Origin: Platycnemis pennipes
Taxonomy: Eukaryota > Arthropoda > Insecta > Odonata > Platycnemididae
DNA: 64,000 nucleotides
Direction: 5' to 3'
Assembly (NCBI GenBank): GCA_933228895.1
Contig: OW121846.1
Coordinates: 81,666,064-81,730,063 of the forward strand
The notes beneath the pieces were generated by a model, which saw only the letters and a program-made list of their open reading frames with translations, did no database searches and had not been told where the DNA came from. Positions 11,672 through 25,148 of this stretch are shown here, piece by piece. A program made the position numbers and the translations under genes. Numbering within the stretch: position 1 is the first letter of the stretch; every line of letters starts with the position of its first letter.

Positions 11672-14600
11672 CTATGACAAAGAAAACCACACCCATAACT
11701 AGAGTAATCAGGAATGTCTATGGGAATATTCTAAAACTAAAAACTACACAATAAAAAAAAACTTTTTTTATGTGAAGGAATCTTAAAATGTCATGGAGTC
11801 CCTTCAAGTAATGCTAGCATTACTTGCCTTTTTAAGCATATAGAACATGATAACACCATTTTCTCACGACCAGCAATAAATAAATATTTGCAGGGGAAGC
11901 TTCGGGCTGGCTGCTTAGTACACATTCCATGAGATGGTTGGAAAAATCATGTGAGGGGAGGCCCTCCTCCGAGGGAAACAACATGCAGCCCAAGAACAGA
12001 ACAAACTCTCAACACGCAAACTATGAGCAAACAGATCTTACATTATATCAAGCGGAAGGCAAGGAAAAATCAGAAATGTTATTCAGAAAAATTTTATTTT
12101 CACCAATTGCTATACCCATTCTTACATTCATCCGAAAGCATAAAATGTATCCGGTTCAACAATAACCTAGGTACTTCATCTTGTATGAGAAAGAAACCAT
12201 AAAAAACAGGCTCTCACCTACATGATTATCTTATATCAGGGCCTATGTCCATGAAGAAGTACCCAGAATTTTTCAACAAGGACGTAGGATGCAATAATGC
12301 AAACAAAATATAACTGTTGATTTATAGCACAGTATGTTCAAGGAAAACATTTAGTCAATCATAGCACTTTAAGCAATAAATCATAATTGTGCATGTCTAC
12401 CAAGCCTCAAACCCATTAAAATCTCAAACCTATGTCGATGATTTCTATTTTACTCCAGAATTACTGCAACCAGCATCACCACTCTTTAACTGCTTCCCAG
12501 AAAAATACAGCACTGTAAATGAGGCCGGAGCCACACAGTTTATTGATATGAATGTATAAAGTTTAATGAACGACTCAATTGGCCCAAAATCATTTACCCA
12601 TTCTTTGCAAATGTCTCAAAATAAGCAAACTGAGCAGAGGCTGATATCATTCGTGAATGACATGGCCTGGAGTCCTTTTTTGAGGGGCATATCAAAATTA
12701 CACCTGGCTCTTTTACTAGCCACTTGTCTGCTCCTATGCTGGTTCCTGGCTACTTTCTATTACTGAACACTATTTCCGGTTACTTCAATTTTTTTGTCGA
12801 TTTGTCATATTTCACCGGTTATCTTCAAGGTATTTTTTAAGAGAGATTTTTCTTGGGACTAATCTATTGTTTTAAATTAAGAATAAATGACTACTAGCAG
12901 TCCTATTTCCATTTTCTCTCCCTAGTTCTCACTTTAGTTTTTTTTGTGATTGCCATTAGTTTTATCAAGTGAATGTTCTGTAGAGCACATTCTACATCTG
13001 CTTCGATGTTTCCTGAAGGGTATTGGGCTTCTTTGATCAAGAAATTGTTTTAAGCATTTCTAAACTTTCGTTTAATTATTCAGAGCAATCATCATCATAA
13101 TAATGTAGCTAGAGTTTGTTATGCTTCCGGAGTACTTTATTAATTACTTTTGTCTGCTTAAAAAATTAAGAGAACATGTATAGAGCCAATTCCAATGGGA
13201 CAAATATGAATAGTTTATCAAATAGTAATGTTTATTTTATGATCAATTGATTTATACATTATTCGTCTTACTATTTATTACATTACTATGCAATTAATTG
13301 TCTGAAGGTCCAGTAAAAATTCCAACATTTGTTAAGCTAATACCAAATTTTTGCCTATTTAAATACACGGAGACATTATTTTCAAGAGTCAATATAAACT
13401 CATGCCCCTCTGTAAGCCCGCATAACATGAATGCAACCATACCTAATGGATGTACTCTTCAGCCAGAAGTATATCAATCTTCAGGACAAGAAGCATAACC
13501 AAGGAACAAAGATAAACATTCTTTGAGTGCCATCAGGCTTAATTCACCAACTAATGACTTACACAAGTTCCAAAGGGACCAAGAATTGGCCGGATGTGGG
13601 CATGGAGATAGTGATGAAAAAACTTGTGAAAAATGTTAATATTATTCTGAGTACAACAAAATTTTATGATGATAAAAACTGATTCAAAATCATTGTTTAT
13701 GAGACCAATAAACGCAAAGAAATATGCAAATATTCCCATTGGGCACCACCAGAAAAGGATGAAATATGTACTTGTACTTCTTATGGTGAATATATTGATG
13801 GGATTGAAAAGTTAATTAGTTATTTCTCAGTACTGGTCCAAAAGAAACAAATCAGATGCAATTGTTATCTGAGTGCATGAAAAAGAATAGATCTTTGATG
13901 TGGAAGTTATATCTTCATTTTTGTGGTATCAATTTTGAGAGTCAATCACCACTCTAATTAAAAACTTTATAAAATGTAGCCTATTATCAATATGCTGAAT
14001 AAAAAGTTTCAAGACTCATACAGACCAAATAAACTTGACACAATCATCAATGTGAGCCTCATGATATTCAAGGGTAGATGAGGATGGAAGCAGTTATCCC
14101 TCAAGAAAAGTATGGCATTAAGTCATTTCGACAATGCAACTCTAAATTTTCCTATTTATCCTCATCAAATATTTACACTGGAAAAGGAGCAAATTTGGAA
14201 ATAGAAAACACAGATTTTTTGCACCAACACAAATACATAGCAACGGTCAAAACTAATATAGGAAAAGGTTTCCTGGTTCGGGAAACAATTTCCTTCAAAT
14301 GGCTGAAGGGATAAACTTTGGAGTAGGGAAGTCTATGGGGAATTGAGAGTTAAGAGATCTCATAGGTTGGTGGAGTCAAGTAAACAGAACATTAAAATGG
14401 CATTCAGTTGAAAGAAAGTAATTTCAGTGTTGATTATAGAGCAGGAGTTATTTTTATGTTCTGCAAAAAGTGCCAAACATTACATATGCACTTGGTCAAT
14501 AAATTCGTCAGCCTCCTCAAGCCCAGAGAGCACCTGATAGCACATACAAGTAATGTTATGGCAGAGCTAGGGTCATGGATACATCACAACTACACCATGA

Positions 14601-15053
14601 GCAATTGTGCGGCAGATTTTGGTAGACTGTCTTCAGAGACATTGACATGGGGTGGCATAAATAAAAGCAGTTGGCATATTCAACATGTAACACAATTCCA
14701 AGTATGTACAATTATGGAGCACTAACATAATGACTGGCCATTGAGAGTTGAAGCTGCCACCTGAACTACTGTTCTTCTTAGAAGGAATTTTGTAAGAAGT
14801 CTCAAAATTGTATGTACTAATAATTGACCTCCATTGTTTTGCATGACAAATATTGTAACTCAGAAGCCCACCAGAACACCTTTCTTTTTGACACCTGACA
14901 ATCCTTACTTCCTTCAATACATGGTTATGATCCTTACAAATTGAATTTTGACTAAAATAGGAAGTATCTACTCGACAAATGATAATGAAGTGTTCAAAAT
15001 TTTTTTTCGAAAATGCTATACTTCATTCGCATCAAAGTCTAGCATGGGCAAAA

Positions 15054-15187
15054 TATATTCGTGAATCTGTCGGTCCGTAAGTCCTCATACTACATTAGCA
15101 AAAATTGTCAGAAGCAAACTAACTTACGGACCGACAGATTCACGAATATAGTTTGCTTCTGACAATTTTTGCTAATGTAGTATGAGG
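15054..15187. repeat. Perfect interleaved inverted repeat A-B-A'-B'
   Basis: Segment A (15054-15082, 29 nt) is exactly reverse-complementary to A' (15122-15150). Segment B (15083-15119, 37 nt) is exactly reverse-complementary to B' (15151-15187). Only two bases (15120-15121) separate B from A'. The order A-B-A'-B' differs from a simple palindrome, which would be A-B-B'-A'. No mismatch was found in either pair. Confidence 0.95.
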
Positions 15188-15575
15188 TGTAGAAGTGTGG
15201 CTGCAGTGTCAGCTTTGAATATGGAATCAGCTTGGAATTCTTTGTATCCACTGCTTGAAGTTATGGTTAATGCATGATTTGCTTTTAATTAGCCCAAAGG
15301 AAGATGTAATAGGAACACATTCTCAAAAAGAATCTTCGAAGTAAATATTAGCAGTTTTTATCAGAACTGTGCAAGCACGAAAACACCATAAAATTTGGGA
15401 TATGAACAAATGTGGACCAATAGGGAGTGGGGCCCATGCACATGCTCCAGACCAGACAAGTGGAGCAAATACATTTACACGGGTCGGTGGGACCCGCTGT
15501 GAAATTAAGACTCGGAGGGAGATGCTCTCAGTATGTTCAATCCACAACAACATCCCATTTCTTACTTATAATGTG

Positions 15576-15866
15576 ATCAGGTTGATGCATTGACTACGAG
15601 TTCGAATCTTGGCTGCAGCGGAGATCACTTTATAGTTATACCAACCCAGGTGTGGTTTGGAGAGCACTTCAAGTTCAGTACTCAGTCTGTCAGTTGGGAC
15701 GTTAAATGGCACTTTTCAGCACATTCTGATGAGAGAAGGCTGCCAATGCAAGTTTTCCCTCTATCCTTCCTCCGACCCCTGAAAACTAACTCTCGCACCC
15801 AATAACCCTCCTCTCCTAAACGGCTCTAATGACCTCAGCTGTTGGTCGCCTCCCCAAATATATCAT
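15576..15866 (+). repeat. tRNA-derived SINE, family A, diverged copy
   Basis: A third copy of the 52-kb SINE, with box B AGTTCGAATCT at 15599-15609. Downstream it shares AGAGCACTTCAAGTTCAGTA, the word GGGACGTTAA, and the end CAGCTGTTGGTCGCCTCCCC. The tRNA-like head is poorly kept. No flanking duplication was seen. Confidence 0.8.
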
Positions 15867-16715
15867 ACTCTACTGCAGAATAGAAAACCTACTTATAACT
15901 GATATCATGTTGTACTCAACTATCTGGAAAAAAATTGATACTCTGATAAGCCTATTGTTTCTACAGAGAGGATTCATTGGGTTAGTTAAATCACACTATT
16001 GCAAATATTTATATTAACAAAGAGTTCTAGAGAGAGAAGATACTATTCATCCTTTTTGTAAGACATAATTGTGATAATAACCAATAGTAGTAAGGTAATG
16101 CCTTAGGTCTTGACATTTACAATCAAAGAGCACTTGATTTTCATTTCCATAGTAGTCTGAAGACAGCCACAAACAAATATTAATACATTTCTCCAGGGAC
16201 AACAAATATCCATCTAAGTAAAAGAGCTGTTTACCATTCACTGAAAAAAGCGAGGTACACCAAGACTTCACATTCACAATGCCTTACAGTGAGTGACCTG
16301 ACATCAAAAATTAATTTCATCAAATTACACAGGGTTAGGTATTAACATGCATGTATTTGCTAGACAACAAAACATTTTAAAAGAAGTACAAATCTAACAG
16401 CATACCAAATAACATCTTCAATTAGTATCAATGAAAATAGTATACACATCAATTCATTGTAATCAATATAGATTTGAATGCTAGACATTTTCAGTATCCA
16501 AAAGAATGCTTCATTAACCCTTTTTACAGCAAACTGCTTTTAGGTAGTCTATGCAAAACTGCCAAGCAAATATCCATGAAATTAGTAAGATAATTTCACA
16601 TTATTTTAAGTACTTAATTTTAATATATCATGTGTAGGAGGATGAATAAATTATTCATGCTGTACTGAAATTGAAAGAAATATAATAATACAAATATGTA
16701 ATGAAATAATGTAAG

Positions 16716-16797
16716 TTGGCCGATATATCAGCCATAGGCAGTTTTTACACAACCAGAGAGGGTTGATAAATCAGCCCACAGGCAGTAAAATAGTTAA
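16716..16797. repeat. 82-bp GGCCGAT repeat, copy 2
   Basis: Contains TTGGCCGATATATCAGCC, then CAGTTTTTACAC, GATAAATCAGCCCACAGGCA and the end GTAAAATAGTTAA. More diverged than copy 1 at the end. Confidence 0.7.
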
Positions 16798-17126
16798 CAA
16801 GAAAAAATATTTAACTACTAACAATTTTCCTGGTACGTACAATATTTTTGGTATTTAATGAGCTAAACTTAAGAAGCTTGAATGCATTTTGTATCACTAT
16901 TAAATTGTGACAATTCTTGCAGCTGCATACATCGCAAGTCATACCCTTCTAGAGTTTCTGACTCAGAATAGAAATGCAAGTACTTCAAAGTGACATGTTC
17001 TCAGCTGATTGTAATCATACTTAAAATAACAGTTTTTTAAACCTCTATTGAGGAAATGACATTCTTATTGGCAGAAGAACAGTTTAATGGTTCCGGAAAT
17101 TAGAGAAAGAATCTATAATTTCTGGT

Positions 17127-17806
17127 ATAGTCTAACCTCTCAATAGTGGACATGTTTGGGAAAGAAAAAATGTTCAGTATCAAGAGGTGTCTGCTATTTA
17201 GAGGGGGTCAAAATTAGGACAAGTTTTTCTATGCAGTAACTATGACAAATTGAAATGTAAAGGCATTTAATATGTTACTTTGAAGTTCTATTTTTTTCAA
17301 TCTTTGAAATACAAATCCATAAAACAGAGAAATATGGAAAGAAACAATTATTCATTTTTCATCCATATAGCAACTAATAGCATCATCATGACCAAAACAA
17401 CAATTGAAAACTTGGCCCCTGGACATGAGTAGCAAAGTAGCAAGCAGTGAGTGGAAATGGGAACAGGAAGGAGCTCAGATGCCTAGACAGGCAACCAGAT
17501 TGCTACCGAATTTCTAAGAAAAAGTTTTTTCCGGAAAAGTTCCCCAGGTACTCATTCAATTCAAACATGGGGTTTTTTGTTAAGGGGATGAGAAATGTTT
17601 ACAGGATAGCAAATAAGGTTTGTCTGTTAACGGGGGTAATTCAAGGAAAAATTCTTTTCTATTGTCCACATCCATTATTGAGCATGTCTGCTACGTGGAG
17701 GTGTTATTTCCATAAGCTTCTATGGTCTGCTGCTGGCAATTGAAAAACAGCCCATAATTAGGAGGCATCCGCTATTCAGACGTGTTCGTTAAGGGAGGTT
17801 TGACTG
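17127..17806. mobile_element. pogo-like MITE
   Basis: The left end reads TAGTCTAACCTCTCAATAG, and the complement of the right end reads CAGTCAAACCTCCCTTAACG. Both are of the CAGT-AACCTC type seen at ends of pogo/Tigger elements that insert at TA. The words GTCTGCTATTTAGAGG near the left and GCATCCGCTATTCAGA near the right are also related in inverted form. No transposase is visible. Confidence 0.65.
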
Positions 17807-17984
17807 CAGACACATTTACGATTTCCTTCAACTTCAACAATATAGCAATGCCCTTTTATTTGCTCTTTTGGCATTGACATCGGATTGCCAAAAGGGCATT
17901 ATCCAATGCCTTTATTCTTTTGCTCTCATGGCATTTAAGCTTTTTCCTTCCAGAAGTATCATATCTAAATATTGAAAATGTTAA

Positions 17985-18274
17985 CCCTTTTGCTATGAGT
18001 ATTGACAATGTCTCATCAAGAGAGCCTATTACTAGTATGCAGATGACGAGAATGTTTCGTCTTGATTTTGGTTTTGACTTATTTGCATATTTCGTGCATG
18101 TGGAAATACAGATGATAATAAAAAACTTTTATTTTATTCACTAGATGGAGTTATGGCCATTTTCAAATTTTTATTTATATTTTGTATTCAAATATCATGG
18201 GTGAAAATTTTTACTTGTGAGCACCCATGAAACTGCTCCGCATACAGCATTAAAATACCATCATAGTGAAAGGG
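17985..18274. mobile_element. piggyBac-like MITE with TTAA target duplication
   Basis: TTAA at 17981-17984 and 18275-18278 flank inverted ends CCCTTTTGCTATGAGTATT and CCCTTTCACTATGATGGTAT. The TTAA duplication with a CCCTTT start is the hallmark of piggyBac-type elements. The 290-bp interior is non-coding. Confidence 0.8.
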
Positions 18275-19040
18275 TTAACTATTTTTTAAAATTTTTTTCA
18301 ACATAAGCGCTTGATCCATAAATTTAAAATTTTAAGCATATAATTTAAACATATTTCAGCTCAATTCAAAAATTTTATATCGAGTCAATTTAATATATAG
18401 TGTTTTGTATACAAAAGCCATTTTCAGAAAAACCCCTCTAAACATGAACGGATATAACAGCACCCTCAGTGTTTTAAGAAAACATTGAAATCCAATATAA
18501 TAGTACCTTGAGTATCTAAGGGCAAGAAACAATTTTCATGAAAAAAATCACATAGATCCCACATTCCATTTTAAAACTCAAGCCAAATGTTTCTGTTCCT
18601 TTTTCAAGCAAAATTTAACAAAAAAAAAACACAAGCATCTGAAAGAAAATAAATGTTGCAACATGCAGAAGTCCTCATGGAGAATTCATCAGCATGTAAT
18701 ATAAAATACAATCCTTTAAAAAGGTAGCTAAAATTATATCTTATTCCTCCCTCCACTTTTCTATAATAGGATCAAAAAATATCAAGGAGTTTCCCAAAAA
18801 ATAATAGTATTAAAGGAAAATAATTTAGGCATGCAAATTTCCAAAAATTACTATGATCACTATCATGATAGAAACCATTTTAAAGAAATCATTTACTGAG
18901 ATTTAGTTTATAATGTTAAAGTTACTTGTTAGGACTAATGTTACTGCTTCGAATATTATTTAAATCTATTTCACGAGCATGATTTGAATTCCTTCATTGA
19001 CATTACATCTAGTCAAACATAGGTATTCATTAAAACTGAA
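18275..19040. other. Stretch without recognised content
   Basis: AT-rich intronic sequence between a piggyBac-like MITE and a LINE remnant; no repeat, exon or RNA gene was recognised. Confidence 0.5.
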
Positions 19041-19049
19041 AAAAGCAGG

Positions 19050-19780
19050 GTAAAAAAGTGTTCGCATATCTGAAAATGGAACAGAATTGCATGAAAGGTA
19101 ATGCAATGAAAATAATTGACATTCAGATGACTCAAATCAACAGGAAAAAGGTCTTAAATGTAGAAGGGCTGAAGCTAGAGCAGGTGGAGCAACTTAGCTA
19201 TCTAGGTAGCATGTTGCAAAAAAAGGGTATAGAAGTACTGAAGACAGAAGGAGAATTGCATTGGCAAAGGAAGCTTTTACTTTTAGGTGTGAAGTAATGA
19301 TGGATGTTGATAAGGGAAGTAAAGAAAAGACTCGTGAAAAGTCTAACATGGAGTATGGCACTATATGAAAGAAACATGGGCTTTAATGAAATGAGATGAA
19401 AATATACTTGAGGCTTTTGAGAAGTGGGGATGGAGAGGGATAGAGAAAGTAAAGTGGACCAAAATGAGGACAAACAAAGAAGTTTCTAGGGTTGGTAGGA
19501 AAGGCAATATATTTGATCAGGAAATTAGGAGAAGGCAGAAGGTGTGGATGGAGAAGATAATAAAAATGACGGTGTTTTGAAAGATATTATTGGGGGAAGA
19601 ATGTTGGGTTACCAGGGCCGAGAGAGGAAAAGAATGGATAGTTTGGATAGATCAATGGGAGATAGGAGGTATGAGGGGCTGAGGAGGGACATTGTGTGAA
19701 ATACAAGTGTCGTGGGAAGAATTAAATGCCCATTTAGAACTACCTTCACTGGTAGAATACTGATAATAACAATAAAATAA
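19050..19780 (+). pseudogene. LINE 3' part, decayed reverse transcriptase C-terminal region
   Basis: The frame at 19058-19297 contains KKVLNVEGLKLEQVEQLSYL then GSMLQKKG, the block after the reverse transcriptase core in many insect LINEs. Beyond it, out of frame, sequence similar to the RRRQKVWMEK and LEGR/GRERKRM region continues to about 19700. The 3' end near CCTTCACTGGTAGAATACTG and AATAAC repeats looks like a LINE tail. Several stops and frameshifts are present. Confidence 0.75.
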
Positions 19781-22302
19781 TAACATACCAAAGCAGGCAT
19801 ATTTTTGCATTTTTATGGATTTGTCAAAAAATGCAATTAATGAAATTAATGTAGAGGGTCAAATGCCAAATCCCTCACAAGACTATCAACCAGCTTAACA
19901 ATGATCCACATGAACACTTTGAAATGGTTCACTCTGACAGTCTCTGAGTATCTTATACCCCAAAAGCACTTCAGCCATACCCAAAACCTTTGGTTTGGAC
20001 ATTGTCTTTTACCATGCGCTTTTCTTCACTGACTGCATTCATGATACAATTTCCACAGAGTGCAACCCAATGAATGAGAATAGATTTTTTGCGTACAAAA
20101 TATTTCCAGATCATTACTAACATCACAATTTGTGCATTCTTAGACCTCCTTTTCTTTCACTGTAAAATGCAATATCATGATTTTGAAATACAAGCGGTGA
20201 TATGAAAGATGGCCATAAAAAAAGAGATACTCCAGCAATATATCAGTAAATGTTCCAATCACCCTATATGAATTTAAAATACTTAGTTAATGCATTAGCT
20301 GCCCTTAGTGTAATACAAAGCTCACAGATGTATGCTGCTTGATACTTCAATAGATATCCTTGTACTATGCTTTGGGATCACCATAAAAACACAATTACAA
20401 CTGCTAACTGAAGTACCACTCCAATGGGGTCATTTATCATATTTTTATTGCCAAATAGATTTTTGAAAATAAAAATAACCAAATTTTTCCCTCTACATCC
20501 ATCACGTAGTTCTTGAGTAATAAGTGGCGAAAAAATGTTTTTCTTCTCCTTCAGTGGCAGTGTGAAAGACTTGTATGTCATCCCACCTACTTCATCCAAT
20601 CTTACCACCCTTCCTTCCCACAATCTTCCTTTCCCTCCATCACTAGAGGCATATTTAGAGCAGGGGCTTTGCTGGCGAGAGACAACTTCATAATGAAGGT
20701 GACCTGTCAAAACCTTGGTCGGTGGTTTTCATAAACTGTAGGGATCATACTATTTTAAGATTTTTCTTTATAATATCTGTCATATTAGGAGAGAATATAT
20801 TTGCAAGTGAATGAAGCTCATGTACACCATTATTTTGAAAACACAAATAGTCTTGACTGGTAGATGGGTAAGATGACGTCTCCCTTTCACATAATTCAGT
20901 TATAATCCAGCAACAATATTACCTTAAAAGATCAAATTGGCAGCCAACAGTAAGTAAACAAAACAGGATTTAAAACAAAGCATGGACTCTGAACCAACAG
21001 GACAAAATGCCTTGGAGAATGTCACACCTATTTAGATAAATGTAATGAATGATATGTTCCATCAGACTACTCTTGTAAACTGAGCCATTCAACACTAATA
21101 ACACACAACCCAGTCATTCATAATAAAAATACAAGCACCAAAAAGTCCAATAGTTAATCTAAATTAAGGGAATGAATGGCATGTAATATTTCCCTTAATA
21201 TGTCATAACCTGCCACTGGGTATTTGGATGGTAGGAGTCTACACACAAACAATCAAAATTATGCAACAATATACAAGGAATGAAACTAAGTCATGCAGGA
21301 AATGCATGAAAAAATGCTAAACACAGATATGACACATCAAAATGCACAAAACACCAACACTTCAGAAGGGGATGACCTTGACATAAAAGCTCACTTCATG
21401 AGGATGAGGATCCTCAACTATGTCCCATCAGTTTTCACGCAATGGACTAGTGAGGAAGAGACTGCTATAAAGTGAACCAAATTGATTTGTCAAAAAGAGA
21501 AATTTGAATCCCTACTCTTTTGAAGTGAGCCAAAAATTCTATAAGTTCAATGACTTATATGCTCATTACCAATGATTCTACATACATGAAAAATGGCAAT
21601 GCTCACTGAAAGTTAGAAAAGAAAACAGCCACAATGAAAATCATGCAGTTTTAAACCATTCAAGGCAGAGAATAAGTGGTCCAATATGTCAACGACACAA
21701 ATATCAACATAACATCATAAATCATGTTACAGTAATGACTTGCTCTGTCTGACATGACATTTGGTGCAGTTTACCTTTCACTGGGAATTTTCCTAAAACT
21801 GGTTAACTGCTTGTCAAGAACCATCAAACCAGCTTTAGACATGGCCGTAACTACTTCTAAATACCTGGGAAATATAAAAGATTACAATGATGACTTTTTG
21901 GAATTGAGACTTGATATTTTCCCTGGGATGACTGAGAGGAAGGAAAGATGTACACTGAATATTAACTGCCACAAGGGGCAAGCACTTCTTTATAAATTTT
22001 GAAACTGGGCTGGGTATAGACCCTAAATATATGCAAAAAAGCATAATGACAGCCATCCATGTCAATATCAAGACTGTCTATTGATCAGCATACATGTATA
22101 GCAGCAAAGTTGATATAACACTGGCACTTCAGCCAAAGTTATTCATCAATTTCTTTCTCATTACGCAACTGGCAATATGTCTGTTGAAGTTCTAAGTGAG
22201 ATGTCCTATATTTATGAATTTTAAGGTGCATAAGATGCATTTTTTTCCTCTCCAAAGCCATGGCTAAAAAATCACCAAATTACAATGCACTATTGACAGG
22301 GA

Positions 22303-22317
22303 GGGGGGGGGGGGGCA
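22303..22317. repeat. Homopolymer G tract
   Basis: A run of about 14 G after CAGGGA. A similar run lies near 53538-53551. Such tracts are length-unstable and error-prone in sequencing. Confidence 0.85.
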
Positions 22318-23151
22318 ATCCTTTCATAACATTGGGAGAAACATTGATTATATTAGTCATTGTTATTTTCAAGAACTAAGACACTAATAATAATTAGTGA
22401 ATAAATAATATCAATGCCAAATTAAGTAAATTTTAAAAAGAATTACTATCTAATCACAAACAAAAAAGATACGGTACATATGCAGTGCTTCGTAATTTAA
22501 GGAGGGGGGTCTTAAAAGCATGTTACAGAGCATTAGAGGAAGAGATGGGAGTCAGATAAGAGTAAAGTCAGTGTTACTTAATATAGGGATGGCCCCTTAT
22601 AAGTGAAAGCTTAAGTTCACAATCAAAAGCTATTTTGACCTTAGATGGCGAATACATACTTTTAATTTCCACTTCATTATATTTATATGTTATATTAATT
22701 TATAACATGATGAATTTCGCAGTTCAGATTGCTTTTATTGATTGCCATTGCACTGACCAACACAAGTGTATATTCCATGTCACTTGCTTTCATTATATTG
22801 AAAGTGGTGCACATGAGATGATGATTTTGTACCTGCGTACAAAACCATCAGTGAATTGTGTAAATATAAAAAAGGCATTAGATTGGTCAGAACCGCACAC
22901 ATGCAAGGGAAATGCTGCGGTTGAGAAAAGTAGAGCCCAAACTGTTGACTGGGGATAACCAAGGGCCGCAGTATAAAAAACTGCTGTTGACGAGGGATGC
23001 CTGTACATCCTGATTACATTCATTCTCATCACCGCAGTCACATCATGTGTTGAATTCCCTTATGAAATATGAACTGATCCATGCCTAGACATTCATTTGC
23101 TCTCTTTTCCATATATTGGTTAATAATTCTAAGCACCAACTTAGCAGCATG

Positions 23152-23380
23152 GGTAAGGGCCCAGCCAAGATGAAACACCAGTTCCCGTCTGACCACTGAA
23201 GTTAAGCAATGTTGGGCCGGGATGGAGGCAGGATGAGTGACCCTCCTCCATACCTCTACCACGGTGCTTGGTGCAGACAGGGGTCTGCAAGTGGCGGGCA
23301 GGTTATATGTGGGCTGGCACAAAGAATCTAAGTAACAGGAGACTCCAGGAGGCCCTCGCCCACCCCTACAATTTATATTT
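23152..23380 (+). repeat. 5S rRNA-derived SINE, copy 1, with 14-bp target-site duplication
   Basis: The 5' half of this 229-bp element resembles eukaryotic 5S rRNA: GTCTGACCACTGAAGTTAAG followed by CAATGTTGGGCC, then GGATGAGTGACC. These correspond to the internal promoter region (box A, intermediate element and box C). The 3' half is unrelated to 5S and ends CGCCCACCCCTACAATTTAT. The direct repeat AACTTAGCAGCATG at 23138-23151 and 23381-23394 marks the insertion exactly. It is too diverged from 5S, and lacks the 3' strand of helix I, to be a functional 5S gene. Confidence 0.9.
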
Positions 23381-24556
23381 AACTTAGCAGCATGAGAAAC
23401 TCAGTGGTCTTCACATTCCGTTGTCACTTACTTTTTCATTTTAGGTATTAATGCAGTTTCTACGGAATACTCTGACGAAACATCCTCCTCATATATCCTA
23501 TGAGTGAGCCCATAAAATCTCCTAGAACTCTTTGCACTATTGTTCAGTAATTCCACCTATGATGAAAGTCTTCTGGTCTCAATGCTAAATTACCCCCCTG
23601 GCCTTGATACACGTTACCATTTTTCAATTCTTAATACCTGAAAACATTGTTTCCCATGATTTCTTGATACCTTTCACGATTACTTATCCTGTTTTTTCTG
23701 TTGCTGTTCTCCACGCCTTCACTTTTCCCCATCTTTTCTTTATGCCCACTCATTATCTTCTCTCGTACATATGACGACTGACCCCTTTTATTCCCTCAAC
23801 TGTGTACCAAGCAAATCTCCTACGTCCTACTTCTCTATTGCTCTTCCTCATTCGACCCTCTTGATTCTCAACGAGGCAACACAAAATGACACATACAAAG
23901 TAGGTGCGAAATGTGGAAACAATAGATGTCAACAGAATAAAGGTGCGACTGATCTGACATCTAGGATTCAAACCATGCATGAGCCGGGTTTCAAATCAGT
24001 GAATACATGGCAGAGAAGGAATGGCCATGGCGCGGAGGATGGGTGGAAAAAATGATGTAGGCATTAGAGTGCTCTCTGAAAAACATGATGGAATCCACGG
24101 TTTAACCCCCAGATGAAGGCAAGATATCTTAACTTGAGATGCCTTCCAAACAGAACTCAGGAAGGGACTGCCAGGTCCCGAACCGGGGCCTTTGCATTGG
24201 AAAACACACCTATAGTTTTGACCAATGTGTCTACAAATTTTTTGAGAATTAGAAAAAATTTCTAATAATATCCTTAATACTTTTATTTACTAAACAAATT
24301 TTTTTCAACATGAAAAATAGCATATACTTACGGGATAAATTGCCAACGAATTTTCATTCAAAGAAATGATTATGTAAGTATGTGAGAGTGCAATGATTGT
24401 ATAGAATGCATACGAAATTCTTAAAGTTTCCTAGGTAATTTTTCCTCATTTATTACCCACATAAGCTTGAACCTATATACTTCTATGTATTTCACAATGA
24501 TAAGTATGTCACCTCAATGCTAATTGAAATTTGAATATATCAGTAGTAGTTCACAT

Positions 24557-24672
24557 AAATTGCCATGCGAAAAAATTCACCTGGACCGGGAATCGAACCA
24601 CGGACCTTTGGCTTTCCGGGCCACTGCGCAGACCACTATGCTACCCAGGATCCCTAATTCGCATGGCAATTT
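24557..24672 (-). repeat. Hairpin-flanked tRNA-like sequence, unit 1
   Basis: Perfect 15-bp inverted repeats AAATTGCCATGCGAA (24557-24571) and its complement (24658-24672) enclose a 70-nt tRNA-like sequence on the minus strand (24649-24580). It has a box A-like TAGCATAGTGG, a 4-bp anticodon-like stem TGGC/GCCA with loop CCGGAAA, and box B GGTTCGATTCC. Its ends CCTGGG and TCCAGG pair like an acceptor stem. The outer T-stem pairs are mismatched, so it is tRNA-derived rather than a sound tRNA. Confidence 0.8.
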
Positions 24673-24852
24673 TACCGAGGTTCAGGTACTAGATGTTAGG
24701 CCCTCGCGGTCCATCAAGGATGGCAACGCAAGGGAAACTGGGCTTCAAGGAAGCCACTACCAAAGGTGAACCCCATCCAGCGCTAAAGCCGCCCTTGGCG
24801 GTAAATACAGAATATTTCAATCCTACCGCGTGAACGGCAGGGAAATTCACAT

Positions 24853-24968
24853 AAATTGCCATGCGAAAAAATTCACCTGGACCGGGAATCGAACCACGGA
24901 CCTTTGGCTTTCCGGGCCACTGCGCAGACCACTATGCTACCCAGGATCCCTAATTCGCATGGCAATTT
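24853..24968 (-). repeat. Hairpin-flanked tRNA-like sequence, unit 2
   Basis: Identical by eye to unit 1, displaced by 296 bp; the tRNA-like part lies at 24945-24876 on the minus strand. Confidence 0.8.
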
Positions 24969-25148
24969 TACCGAGGTTCAGGTACTAGATGTTAGGCCCT
25001 CGCGGTCCATCAAGGATGGCAACGCAAGGGAAACTGGGCTTCAAGGAAGCCACTACCAAAGGTGAACCCCATCCAGCGCTAAAGCCGCCCTTGGCGGTAA
25101 ATACAGAATATTTCAATCCTACCGCGTGAACGGCAGGGAAATTCACAT

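Noticed and set aside
23152..23280. Functional 5S rRNA gene
   Set aside because: Too many differences from 5S, no pairing helix I, and flanking duplications with a foreign 3' tail show it is a SINE.
24580..24649. Functional tRNA-Ser(GGA) gene
   Set aside because: The anticodon loop would read GGA, but the T-stem has mismatches and the sequence is part of a tandem repeat.
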